The notes under the pieces were generated by a model, which worked only from the letters and a program-made list of their open reading frames with translations, searched no databases and was not told the origin of the DNA. Below, piece after piece: positions 1 through 7,719 of a stretch of 64,000 nucleotides of DNA. Each line of letters begins with the position of its first letter. Within the stretch, counting starts at the first letter, position 1. This DNA comes from Streptomyces rishiriensis (GTDB taxonomy: Bacteria > Actinomycetota > Actinomycetes > Streptomycetales > Streptomycetaceae). The translations under genes and the position numbers were made by a program. The stretch lies in NCBI RefSeq assembly GCF_003112535.1, contig NZ_BEWA01000028.1:85710-149709 (forward strand). Direction: 5' to 3'.

Positions 1-585
1 AACCTGCGCCCCGGTTCCACCGTCGAGCAACTGGCCCGCCTGAAGCCGGTGTTCGGGACCGACGGGCCCGAGCCGACCATGACGGCGGGCAACTCCACCC
101 CGCTGACGGACGGTTCGGCCGTCGTCCTGCTCGCCTCCGAGGACTGGGCCGAAGCGCGCGGCCTGGAGCCGCTCGCGTACCTGACCGCCTACGAGACGGC
201 CGCCGTGGACTTCGTGCGCGGCGACGCGGCCGGGGGCGAGGACGGCCTGCTGATGGCCCCCGCGTACGCGGTCCCGCGCATGCTGGAGCGGGCCGGCCTG
301 GGCATCGAGGACTTCGACCTGGTCGAGGTGCACGAGGCGTTCGCCTCCCAGGTGCTGGCCACCCTCGCGGCCTGGGAGAAGCAGGGTCTGGCCCCGGTCG
401 ACCGGGACAAGCTGAACGTGACCGGCTCCTCCCTCGCCACCGGTCATCCCTTCGCGGCCACCGGAGCCCGCATCACGGCGACGCTCGCCAAACTCCTCGC
501 CGAACGGGGCGGCCCGGCGCGCGGGCTGATCTCCATCTGCGCGGCGGGCGGACAGGGCGTCACCGCGATCCTGGAACGAACGTGA
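1..585 (+). CDS. acetyl-CoA acyltransferase (thiolase), 3' part only
   Basis: The gene enters from the left edge; the frame is open from base 1 (asparagine codon) to the TGA at 583-585, so only about 194 C-terminal residues are present. It shows the thiolase C-terminal signature: NVTGSSLATGHPFAATGAR carries the catalytic histidine, and CAAGGQG carries the C-terminal active-site cysteine. Thiolases cleave 3-ketoacyl-CoA with CoA or condense two acyl-CoAs. The order of these motifs resembles the FadA/FadI beta-oxidation type. An acyl-CoA ligase follows on the same strand, which fits fatty-acid degradation. The exact substrate class cannot be fixed from this fragment. Confidence 0.85.
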   Translation, partial: NLRPGSTVEQLARLKPVFGTDGPEPTMTAGNSTPLTDGSAVVLLASEDWAEARGLEPLAYLTAYETAAVDFVRGDAAGGEDGLLMAPAYAVPRMLERAGLGIEDFDLVEVHEAFASQVLATLAAWEKQGLAPVDRDKLNVTGSSLATGHPFAATGARITATLAKLLAERGGPARGLISICAAGGQGVTAILERT

Positions 586-795
586 GCGTCCCTCGGACAA
601 CCCCCGAGGTTGCACAGCCCCGCCCCCGGAACATCCCGGAACACGCACACGCCCCACACCTGGGAGCCGTACGATCCCCTACCTAACCGGCGGTAACCCT
701 CGTCTTAACGGGCATCCCGGTTGAACGCGTCGGTGCGCCAAGCACGTACGTCATGCAGCAAGCAGTTTCGTCGCTGCACGCCCAGGGAGCCGCCC

Positions 796-2718
796 GTGTC
801 CACCCCGTCCTCAGCCGCCGGCTCGGCCTACGCCGACCACGACGCTCCCCCCGCCCTCGTGGAACCCGAGACACGCCGACTGGACGGCGCGGTGCGGGAG
901 GCGTCCGTCCCGGCCCTGGCCCGCCCGGTGACCTACGGCTCGCTCGCCGACCTGCCCTACGACAACGCGGCCGCCGCCCCCGACACGGTGGTCCTCAGCC
1001 GCAAGGGGCCGGACGGCGACTGGACGGACGTCACGGCGGAACGCTTCGCCGCCCAGGTCCACGCGGTGGCCAAGGGGCTGATAGCGGAGGGGTTGGTCCC
1101 CGGCGACCGGCTCGCCATCATGGCCCGCACCACCTACGAGTGGACGCTGCTCGACTTCGCGGCCTGGGCGGCCGGACTGGTCACGGTCCCCATCTACCCG
1201 ACGTCCTCGACCTTCCAGACCCGCTGGATCCTCCATGACTCGGGCGCGGTCGCGCTGGTCACCGAGACGGCCGGCCAGGCGGCCGCCCTGGGCCCCGAAC
1301 TCGACCGGCTGCCCGACCTGCACCACCTGTGGGTCATGGACAAGGGGCATGTGGACCGGCTGATCGAGGCGGGCGAGCGCGTCCCGGACGCCGAGGTCGA
1401 GATCCGCCGGGGCATGCTGGTCCCCGACACGCTCGCCACCCTCGTCTACACCTCCGGCACCACCGGCCGCCCCAAGGGCTGCGCGCTCACCCACGGCAAC
1501 TTCTTCGCCGAGGTCGACAACGCGATCGAACTCCTCTACCCGGTCTTCAAGTCGAAGGACGACGAGCTCTCCGTCCTGCTCTTCCTCCCCATGTCCCACG
1601 TCTTCGGCCGGATGGTCGCGATCGCCTGCATCCGGGCCCGCGTCCGGCTCGGCCACGCCCCGAGCATCAAGTCCGACGACCTCCTGCCGGATCTGGCGGC
1701 CTTCAGACCGACCTGCCTGCTCGCCATTCCGTACATGCTGGAGAAGGTCTTCAACACGGCGCGAGCCAAGGCGGAGGCGAGCGGCCGGGTGGCGTCCTTC
1801 GACCGCGCGGTCGGCGTGGCCCGCCGCTACGGCGAGGCGGTCGAGGCGCACAAGACCGGGACCGGGTCCGGCCCGGCGGCCACGCTGCGGGCGGCCCGCA
1901 CCCTCTACGACCCGCTCGTCTACCGCCGCATCCGCAGTGCGATGGGCGGTCGGGTGCGCCACGCCATCTGCGGCGGCTCCCCGCTGGGCCGCCGCCTCTC
2001 CTCGTTCTACCTCGGCGCGGGCATCGAGATCTACGAGGGCTACGGCCTCACCGAGACGACGGCCGCGACCACGGTGACGCCGCCGATGAAACCCCGTCTG
2101 GGCACGGTGGGCTGGCCCCTGCCCGGCACCAGGATCCGCATCGCGGCGGACGGCGAGATCCTCGTCGCCGGTGACCACGTCCTGCGCGGCTACTGGGACC
2201 CGTCGGCCGGCGGGGTCGTCCCCGCGGCCCCCGACGGCTGGCTGGCCACCGGCGACCTCGGCGAGCTGGACGACGAGGGCTATCTGACGATCACCGGCCG
2301 CAAGAAGGAGATGATCATCACGGCCGGCGGCAAGAGCGTCGCCCCCGCGCCCCTGGAGAACTGGCTGCGCTCGCACCCGCTGATCTCCCAGGCCATGGTC
2401 CTCGGCGACGGCCGCCCCTACGTCACCGCCCTGCTCACCCTCGACTCCGACGGACTCACCCACTGGCGTCAGATGCACGGCAAGCACCCGGTCCCCGCGG
2501 AGCTGCTCGTCGACGACGAGGATCTGAACGCCGTGCTCCAGCGCGCGGTCGACGACGCCAACAAGCTGGTCTCCCGCCCCGAGTCGATCCGCCGCTTCGC
2601 CATCCTGACGACCGACTTCTCGGAGCACGCCGGTCACCTCACGCCCTCGATGAAGCTGCGCCGCGAGACGATCCTGCGTGACTTCGCCGACCAGGTGGAG
2701 GGCCTGTACCCGCGGTAA
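796..2718 (+). CDS. long-chain acyl-CoA ligase (FadD15-like, AMP-forming)
   Basis: 640 aa with the GTG start at 796, chosen because GGGAG lies about 8 nt upstream; the frame stays open further upstream but without a ribosome site. Activates fatty acids to acyl-CoA through an acyl-adenylate. Visible motifs: P-loop TSGTTGRPKG at about residues 219-228, YGLTETTAATT in the middle, GWLATGDLGELDDEGYL, and GRKKEMIITAGGKSVAP with the C-terminal hinge. The closest familiar family is the FadD15/bubblegum-type long-chain ligases of actinobacteria, which are usually about 600 aa. It lies 210 bp after the thiolase, so a shared fatty-acid degradation role is likely. Confidence 0.88.
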   Translation: MSTPSSAAGSAYADHDAPPALVEPETRRLDGAVREASVPALARPVTYGSLADLPYDNAAAAPDTVVLSRKGPDGDWTDVTAERFAAQVHAVAKGLIAEGLVPGDRLAIMARTTYEWTLLDFAAWAAGLVTVPIYPTSSTFQTRWILHDSGAVALVTETAGQAAALGPELDRLPDLHHLWVMDKGHVDRLIEAGERVPDAEVEIRRGMLVPDTLATLVYTSGTTGRPKGCALTHGNFFAEVDNAIELLYPVFKSKDDELSVLLFLPMSHVFGRMVAIACIRARVRLGHAPSIKSDDLLPDLAAFRPTCLLAIPYMLEKVFNTARAKAEASGRVASFDRAVGVARRYGEAVEAHKTGTGSGPAATLRAARTLYDPLVYRRIRSAMGGRVRHAICGGSPLGRRLSSFYLGAGIEIYEGYGLTETTAATTVTPPMKPRLGTVGWPLPGTRIRIAADGEILVAGDHVLRGYWDPSAGGVVPAAPDGWLATGDLGELDDEGYLTITGRKKEMIITAGGKSVAPAPLENWLRSHPLISQAMVLGDGRPYVTALLTLDSDGLTHWRQMHGKHPVPAELLVDDEDLNAVLQRAVDDANKLVSRPESIRRFAILTTDFSEHAGHLTPSMKLRRETILRDFADQVEGLYPR

Positions 2719-2868
2719 AGGGCGCCCGGGAAGCACGCAGGCGGCTAACGGCGTCGACCTGCGCGCCCGCACGGCCTGGGCGACGCGCGAGCTGTGGCGT
2801 TCGGAGCTGGAGGACCAGTTCGAGGACCAGGAGCGCGAGCGGGCCCTGACGGCTGTCCACGGGCGGTG

Positions 2869-4020
2869 TCAGAGCCCCATGGACTTGGCGACGATGGTGC
2901 GCATGATCTCGCTGGTGCCGCCGAAGATCCGGCTGGCTCTGTTGTCGGCGTACAGCCGGGTGATCGGGTGGTCCATCGTGAAGCCGAGACCGCCGTGCAG
3001 CTGCAGGCACTTGTCGAGCACGCCGGTCGCCGCCTCCGTGCAGTACAGCTTGGTCGCGGCCGCCTCCTCGGCGGTCAGTTCCCCGGCGTCGAACGCCTCC
3101 AGGGCCTGGTCGACGACCGCCTGCAGCGCGTTCACCGTGACCTTGCAGTCGGCGAGCACGAACTTGGTGTTCTGGAAGGCTGCGAGGGGCTTGCCGAAGG
3201 CGGTGCGCTCGCGGACGAAGGCGGTGGCGAGCCGGACCGCTGCGGCGGCGTGGGCGTACGCGCCGACGGCGATGCCCAGCCGCTCCTGCGGGAAGATGTC
3301 GGCCAGACAGACGAAGGCGTCGCCCGGCTCGCCCACCACGTCGCCGATGGGGACGCGCACGTCCGTGAAAGTCATCCCGACGATGTCGGAGGAGCGCAGG
3401 CCGAGGGTGGCCGGCTCCGAGTCGACCACCAGGCCCGGGGCTCGGGTGTCCACGGCCAGCAGCGACATGCCGCCGCGCCGGTCCGTCCCCGCGGCCGCGG
3501 TGCGGCAGGCGACGAGCACCAGATCGGCCTGGGCGCCCCCGGACACATAGGCTTTGCTGCCGTTGAGTACGTAGTGCGTGCCATCCTCGGACAGCTCGGC
3601 CACCGTCCGGATGCCGGCCACGTCGGAGCCGGCCTCCGGCTCCGTGATCGCGATGGCCGTCATCAGCTCGCCCGTGACGAACCCCGGCAGCCAGCGCCGC
3701 TTCTGCTCGTCGGTGGTGTAGTCCACCAGGGTGGCCGGGAGGGCCAGGTGCGCGCTGGCTCCGCCGAAGGTGACGCCGGCCCTCGCGCACTCCTCGGCGA
3801 TGACGGCGTTGAACTTGAAGCCCTTGGGACCGGTTCCGCCGAACTCCTCCGGGACACCGAACCCGAAAATGCCGATTTTGCCCAGCTTGCGATAGAAATC
3901 ACGTGGCACCCGGCCGGCGGTTTCCCATTCCGAATAGACGGGTATGACCTCCGCCTCGATTAACTCGCGCACCTGAGTACGGAAGGCTTCGTGCTCGTCC
4001 TGGAAAACAGTGCGCCGCAC
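2869..4020 (-). CDS. acyl-CoA dehydrogenase with a TTA codon
   Basis: 383 aa, GTG start at 4020 preceded by GCAGGGAGATG on the minus strand. FAD-dependent alpha,beta-dehydrogenation of an acyl-CoA. Family signs: AITEPEAGSDVAGI, LNGSKAYVSGGAQADL, LQLHGGLGFTMDHPITRLY and a C-terminal RIFGGTSEIMRTIV. The glutamate of the MCAD-type YEGT motif is glycine here (FGGT), as in the LCAD type where the base sits elsewhere. Leu20 is encoded by TTA (plus-strand 3961-3963), one of only two in-frame TTA codons seen in the window, so translation may depend on the bldA tRNA. It is divergent from a P450 that has the other one. It may supply or tailor an acyl group for the adjacent diterpene cluster; that is inference. 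Confidence 0.85.
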   Translation of the reverse strand: MRRTVFQDEHEAFRTQVRELIEAEVIPVYSEWETAGRVPRDFYRKLGKIGIFGFGVPEEFGGTGPKGFKFNAVIAEECARAGVTFGGASAHLALPATLVDYTTDEQKRRWLPGFVTGELMTAIAITEPEAGSDVAGIRTVAELSEDGTHYVLNGSKAYVSGGAQADLVLVACRTAAAGTDRRGGMSLLAVDTRAPGLVVDSEPATLGLRSSDIVGMTFTDVRVPIGDVVGEPGDAFVCLADIFPQERLGIAVGAYAHAAAAVRLATAFVRERTAFGKPLAAFQNTKFVLADCKVTVNALQAVVDQALEAFDAGELTAEEAAATKLYCTEAATGVLDKCLQLHGGLGFTMDHPITRLYADNRASRIFGGTSEIMRTIVAKSMGL

Positions 4021-4211
4021 CGCTCATCTCCCTGCTGCTCTGATCGGTGTCTCTGCCAACGACTCGAACGTAATACGGAGTCGAGGGCAGTGTCCAGGCA
4101 GGGCGGGCCTTGTCACCCCCAGCCCCCATGTGCCTAGTATTCGACCACCGGGATCTCGGCCGCTTCGGCGGGCCGGCGGTCCTGCCTGCCGATTTCATGG
4201 GGGAGACTGGT
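4021..4211. promoter_or_regulatory. divergent promoter region, acyl-CoA dehydrogenase / P450
   Basis: 191 bp between two divergent genes, both with early TTA codons, so promoters for both directions must lie here. The segment is slightly AT-richer than its surroundings on the left side (for example CGAACGTAATACGGAG at 4066-4081). I could not assign -35/-10 pairs with confidence. A GGGGGAG at 4199-4205 is the ribosome site of the P450. Confidence 0.4.
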
Positions 4212-5426
4212 ATGGAACCACCCGGCAACGAACCTCTATTCAATGCGCGCGATCCGCGATTGCGCACCGACCCGTATCCGCTCTACAAACGCCTCCGGGA
4301 CGCCGAACCGGTCCATCGGACGCCGTTCGGGCACTGGGTGGTCTCCGGATATGACGAGGTCGCCGCAATCCTGCGAAAGCCCGAGTTATCCAGTGAATAC
4401 CCGCAAGACCCGAAATGGGCCGCACACCGGGGCGGGCAGGGCAGCCCGATCGTGCAGGCCACCCGGAGCTGGATGTTGATGCGGGACGGGGAGGCGCACC
4501 GTCGGCTGCGTGGTCTGGCCAACCCGGTGTTCACCGCCCGGGCCATCCGTGAGACGGCTCCCCGTATGACCGGCATCGTCCACCGGATCATGGACGAGAT
4601 GGGCGACGGCCGGGACATCGACCTCATCGGGTCCCTCGCGGCCCTCGTGCCCGTGACGGTCTTCTGCGGCCTGGGCGGCCTGCCGGTCGAGGATCGTGAC
4701 CTGTGCCGGAAGTGGACCGACGCGCTGAGCCACGTCATCGACCCCGCCATCGACGACACCACCCGCCGGGCCATGAACGACGCGGCGGAGGAGTTCGGCG
4801 AGTACATCGCCGAGCATCTGGCGCGACGGCGCTCGGACCCGCAGGACGACATCATCTCCCGCCTGCTGCTGGCGGACTTCGACGGCGGAAAGCTCTCCGA
4901 CGACGAGATCATCGCCAACGTCATGATGTTTTTCATGGGCGGTCACGAGACGACCGTCAACCTCATCGGCAACGGCATGCTCGCCCTGCTCCGCCACCCC
5001 GACCAGCTGCTCGCCCTGCGCGAGGAGCCCGGCCTCGTCGACAACGCCGTCGACGAACTGCTGCGGTACGACGCCCCCGTCCAGCTGGTGGCCCGCATCA
5101 CCACCGGTGACATCGAGGTCGGGGGCACCACGATCCCGGCCGGCGCCAAGGTGATGGTCCTTCTCGGCGCCGCCAACCGCGACCCGCGGCGCTACGCCGA
5201 TCCCGACCGCCTCGACCTGCGGCGTGCCGACATCCGCCCGCTGTCCTTCGGGGGCGGCCCGCACTACTGCATCGGCGCGCTCCTGGCGAAGGCCGAGGCC
5301 CGACTGGTCTTCACCGAGCTGCTGCGCCGGCACCGCGACATCAGACAGGCCGGCGAGGACGTGGTCTGGCACGCAAAGGTCAACATTCGCGGACTCAGAG
5401 AACTCCGCGTGGACCTGATCGCCTGA
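4212..5426 (+). CDS. cytochrome P450 (class I bacterial type), TTA codon
   Basis: 404 aa from the ATG at 4212, chosen for its GGGGGAG ribosome site; the frame is open upstream to 4110 but without a site. Haem-thiolate monooxygenase: I-helix FFMGGHETTVNL, K-helix ELLR, haem loop FGGGPHYCIG with ligand Cys353. Length and layout match soluble CYP105/107-like enzymes that take electrons from a ferredoxin; no redox partner is encoded nearby. Leu59 is a TTA codon (4386-4388), implying bldA-dependent expression. The stop lies inside the first unit of a 7-bp tandem repeat. Its position just upstream of the cotB1-B4 core suggests an extra oxidation of the diterpene. Confidence 0.88.
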   Translation: MEPPGNEPLFNARDPRLRTDPYPLYKRLRDAEPVHRTPFGHWVVSGYDEVAAILRKPELSSEYPQDPKWAAHRGGQGSPIVQATRSWMLMRDGEAHRRLRGLANPVFTARAIRETAPRMTGIVHRIMDEMGDGRDIDLIGSLAALVPVTVFCGLGGLPVEDRDLCRKWTDALSHVIDPAIDDTTRRAMNDAAEEFGEYIAEHLARRRSDPQDDIISRLLLADFDGGKLSDDEIIANVMMFFMGGHETTVNLIGNGMLALLRHPDQLLALREEPGLVDNAVDELLRYDAPVQLVARITTGDIEVGGTTIPAGAKVMVLLGAANRDPRRYADPDRLDLRRADIRPLSFGGGPHYCIGALLAKAEARLVFTELLRRHRDIRQAGEDVVWHAKVNIRGLRELRVDLIA

Positions 5427-5483
5427 CGCCTGACGCCTGACGCCTGACGCCTGACGCCTGACGCCTGACGCCTGACGCCTGAC
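5421..5483. repeat. GCCTGAC tandem repeat, 9 copies
   Basis: Nine perfect head-to-tail copies of the 7-mer GCCTGAC. The first unit contains the P450 stop codon (TGA at 5424-5426). Because 7 is not a multiple of 3, the array places TGA in all three forward frames, so slippage here cannot extend the P450. There are no spacers, so this is not a CRISPR. Confidence 0.95.
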
Positions 5484-5727
5484 GACTCGCGGCGAGCGGC
5501 GTGGTGCCGCTCCGCGGACCCCGTCAGGCCGAGACCCTTCCTGGCGGGCGGCCGACCGTACCTTTGTCCGCCCATCATCCGGCCCGTCCGACATCGTGCT
5601 GTCCGAACGCCGTTCCCCGCACCGCAGTCCTCCCCGGCTCTCGGCGCGACGCGGGGATGCCGGTGTGCGCCGTCCTGTGCGCGGAACCGATTGACGGGCC
5701 CTACGAGTGGGGATGTAGCGCAGAAAC
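5427..5727. other. 301-bp intergenic region upstream of the cot operon
   Basis: Holds the rest of the 7-bp repeat array and then about 240 bp without a convincing gene. The right end carries the candidate cotB1 promoter (separate entry). I see no terminator with a clear stem after the P450, so read-through into cotB1 is possible. Confidence 0.5.
5691..5719 (+). promoter_or_regulatory. candidate promoter of cotB1-B4
   Basis: TTGACG at 5691-5696 matches a housekeeping -35. With a 17-bp spacer the -10 position reads TGTAGC (5714-5719), a weak match. The ATG of cotB1 is only 8 nt further on, and no Shine-Dalgarno sequence precedes it, so the transcript may be leaderless. Confidence 0.35.
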
Positions 5728-6795
5728 ATGAGTACCCACACCATATCTCCCGACATCCTGGACCCGGTCGCCACGAGGGCCGCCGTGGACACCGTCCTCT
5801 TCGATTTTCTGCACGATCACCGGAATAATTCAGAGCAACGGCAGTTGACCCATCTTGTGGAATTGCTTGAAGAATTCATGGTGGGTGGCAAGCGAATACG
5901 TCCGATTCTCACCGCTCTCGGCTGGCAGGCGGCCGGCGGAGAAAATGACTTGACGACCGTGGTACGTGTGGCCGCGTCACTCGAGATGTTCCACGCGTTC
6001 GCTCTGATCCATGACGACATCATGGACGACAGCGACACCCGGCGCGGTCGTCCGACCATCCACCGGATACTCGCCGGAAAACGCGGCGACGACCGCACCG
6101 AGCGTTTCGGAATCGGCGGTGCGGTGCTGCTGGGCGACCTCGCCTTCGCCTGGTCCGACGACCTGCTGCACACGGCCGGCCTCACCCCCGCGCAGTCGGC
6201 GGCGGTGCTGCCGATCCTCACCGAGATGCGCACCGAGGTCATGCTCGGCCAGTACCTGGACCTGCGGGCGACCGGCGACCTCACCGACGACGTCGATGCC
6301 ACGCTGACCGTCAACCGCTACAAGACCGCCAAGTACACGGTGGAACGGCCACTGCACATCGGCGCCGCCCTCGCGGGCGCCGACGCCTCGACCCTGGCCG
6401 CCTGCACGGCGTTCGCGCTGCCCCTGGGGGAGGCCTTCCAGCTCCGCGACGATCTGCTGGGCGTGTACGGCGAGGTCCGGGACACCGGCAAGTCGCGCCT
6501 GGACGACCTGCGGGCCGGCAAGAACACCACCCTGGTGGCGCTGGCGCTGCGCGCCGGCGACGCGGCACAACGCGCCCGGCTGCGCACGCTGATCGGCGAT
6601 CCCGGCCTGGGCGAGACCGGTGCCGAGGAGATCCGCGCGATCTTCGCGGCCACCGGCGCCCGAGACACCGTCGAACGCATGATCGATAACCGTTACCGGC
6701 GGGCGCTGGGCGTGCTGGACGCCGCCCCGTTCACAGCCGACGCGGTCACCGCCCTCAAAAACCTTTCCGCCATGGCCACCAGGAGGAACTCATGA
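5728..6795 (+). CDS. cotB1: geranylgeranyl diphosphate synthase (CotB1-like)
   Basis: 355 aa prenyltransferase that would condense IPP with an allylic diphosphate to give GGPP, the C20 precursor for the next gene. First aspartate-rich motif HDDIMDDSDTRRG (DDIMD at residues 96-100), second motif FQLRDDLLG (241-245), plus GGKRIRP near the N-terminus, as in all trans-isoprenyl diphosphate synthases. The ATG has no Shine-Dalgarno sequence. Codon use in the first about 90 codons is less GC-rich than downstream. The 3' end overlaps the cyclase start by 4 nt (ATGA). The order GGPP synthase, cyclase, P450, P450 is that of the cyclooctatin cluster cotB1-B4. Product length C20 is inferred from this context. 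Confidence 0.88.
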   Translation: MSTHTISPDILDPVATRAAVDTVLFDFLHDHRNNSEQRQLTHLVELLEEFMVGGKRIRPILTALGWQAAGGENDLTTVVRVAASLEMFHAFALIHDDIMDDSDTRRGRPTIHRILAGKRGDDRTERFGIGGAVLLGDLAFAWSDDLLHTAGLTPAQSAAVLPILTEMRTEVMLGQYLDLRATGDLTDDVDATLTVNRYKTAKYTVERPLHIGAALAGADASTLAACTAFALPLGEAFQLRDDLLGVYGEVRDTGKSRLDDLRAGKNTTLVALALRAGDAAQRARLRTLIGDPGLGETGAEEIRAIFAATGARDTVERMIDNRYRRALGVLDAAPFTADAVTALKNLSAMATRRNS

Positions 6796-7709
6796 CCGCG
6801 GATCTGACCGCACCGGCCGCGCCGACTCCCGCGGGTACGACCCGCCACTGGCAGGAGTGCACCGACCGGTTCGCCGCCCTCTTCGACCGGCACGTCGGGT
6901 ACGAGGCCCAGAAGGTGGCGATGACGGACGTCGAGCTGCGCGAGGTCATCGACGCCTGCAACCGCGCGGTCGCCCCGCTCGGCAAGAGCGTCTCGGACAA
7001 GCGCTGGATCTCCTACATGGACGTCGTGCGCTGGTCGCAGAGCGCCCGCCACATCAAGGACATGGAGGCGTTCAAGGCCGTCTGCGTGCTCAACTGCGTG
7101 ACCTTCGTGTGGGACGACATGGATCCCGCCCTGCACGACTTCGACCTCTTCCTGCCCCAGCTGCGCGCGGTGTGCGAGCGGTACTACACCCCGCAGGACG
7201 CGGAGTTCGCCTACGAGGGAGCCCGCGCCTTCGTCACCAGCGACCACATGTTCCGTGACTCGGAGCTCAAGAGGGTGCTCTGCGGCACCTCGCCCGAGCA
7301 GTACTTCCGCTTCCGCGTCACCGACGTCGGCGTGGACTTCTGGATGCGGATGTCATACCCGATCTACCGCCACCCCGAGCTGACCGAGCACTCCAAGACG
7401 GGGCTGGCCGCCCGGATGACGGCCCGTGGCCTGGCGATAGTCAACGACTTCTACTCCTACGAACGCGAGCAGGCCCTCGGTCAGATCACCAACTGCTTCC
7501 GCCTGTGCGACATGTCCGACGCGGCCGACTTCCAGGCGTTCTTCCAGGCCCGCCTCGACGACATGGCCGAGGACATGGAGTGCATAAAGGCGTTCGACCC
7601 GGTCACCCGGGACGTGCTGCTCGACCTCGTCCAGGGCAACTTCGTCTGGACCACCCGGGACCGGCGCTACCGGGCCGCGGTCAACGACGTCAACTCACGG
7701 ATCCAGTAG
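6792..7709 (+). CDS. cotB2: cyclooctat-9-en-7-ol synthase-like diterpene cyclase (CotB2-like)
   Basis: 305 aa, ATG overlapping the previous stop, with AGGAGGAA just upstream. Class I terpene synthase: metal-binding DDMD at residues 108-111 and NSE/DTE-type NDFYSYERE at 218-226. I recognise strong, near full-length likeness to S. melanosporofaciens CotB2 from memory, including KDMEAFKAVCVLNCVTFVW, FVTSDHMFRDS, PEQYFRFRVTD and the end AVNDVNSRIQ, with the motifs offset by two residues. CotB2 cyclises GGPP to the 5-8-5 tricyclic alcohol cyclooctat-9-en-7-ol. The aromatic residue before DDMD (FVWDDMD) and the late tryptophan in GNFVWTT, which shape the pocket in CotB2, are kept. The product is therefore probably identical or closely related. 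Confidence 0.92.
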   Translation: MTADLTAPAAPTPAGTTRHWQECTDRFAALFDRHVGYEAQKVAMTDVELREVIDACNRAVAPLGKSVSDKRWISYMDVVRWSQSARHIKDMEAFKAVCVLNCVTFVWDDMDPALHDFDLFLPQLRAVCERYYTPQDAEFAYEGARAFVTSDHMFRDSELKRVLCGTSPEQYFRFRVTDVGVDFWMRMSYPIYRHPELTEHSKTGLAARMTARGLAIVNDFYSYEREQALGQITNCFRLCDMSDAADFQAFFQARLDDMAEDMECIKAFDPVTRDVLLDLVQGNFVWTTRDRRYRAAVNDVNSRIQ

Positions 7710-7719
7710 GGGACCCGGG

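Noticed and set aside
811..2772. Long open frame on the minus strand opposite the acyl-CoA ligase
   Set aside because: High-GC DNA gives long antisense frames; its translation is low-complexity Arg/Gly/Asp-rich and the plus strand has a full enzyme.
5421..5483. Repeat array as a CRISPR
   Set aside because: Units are 7 bp and directly adjacent without spacers; no cas genes nearby.
6792..7709. Terpene cyclase as a 2-methylisoborneol or geosmin synthase
   Set aside because: Sequence segments and the GGPP synthase/P450 neighbours match CotB2; there is no methyltransferase partner as for 2-MIB and no two-domain length as for geosmin synthase.
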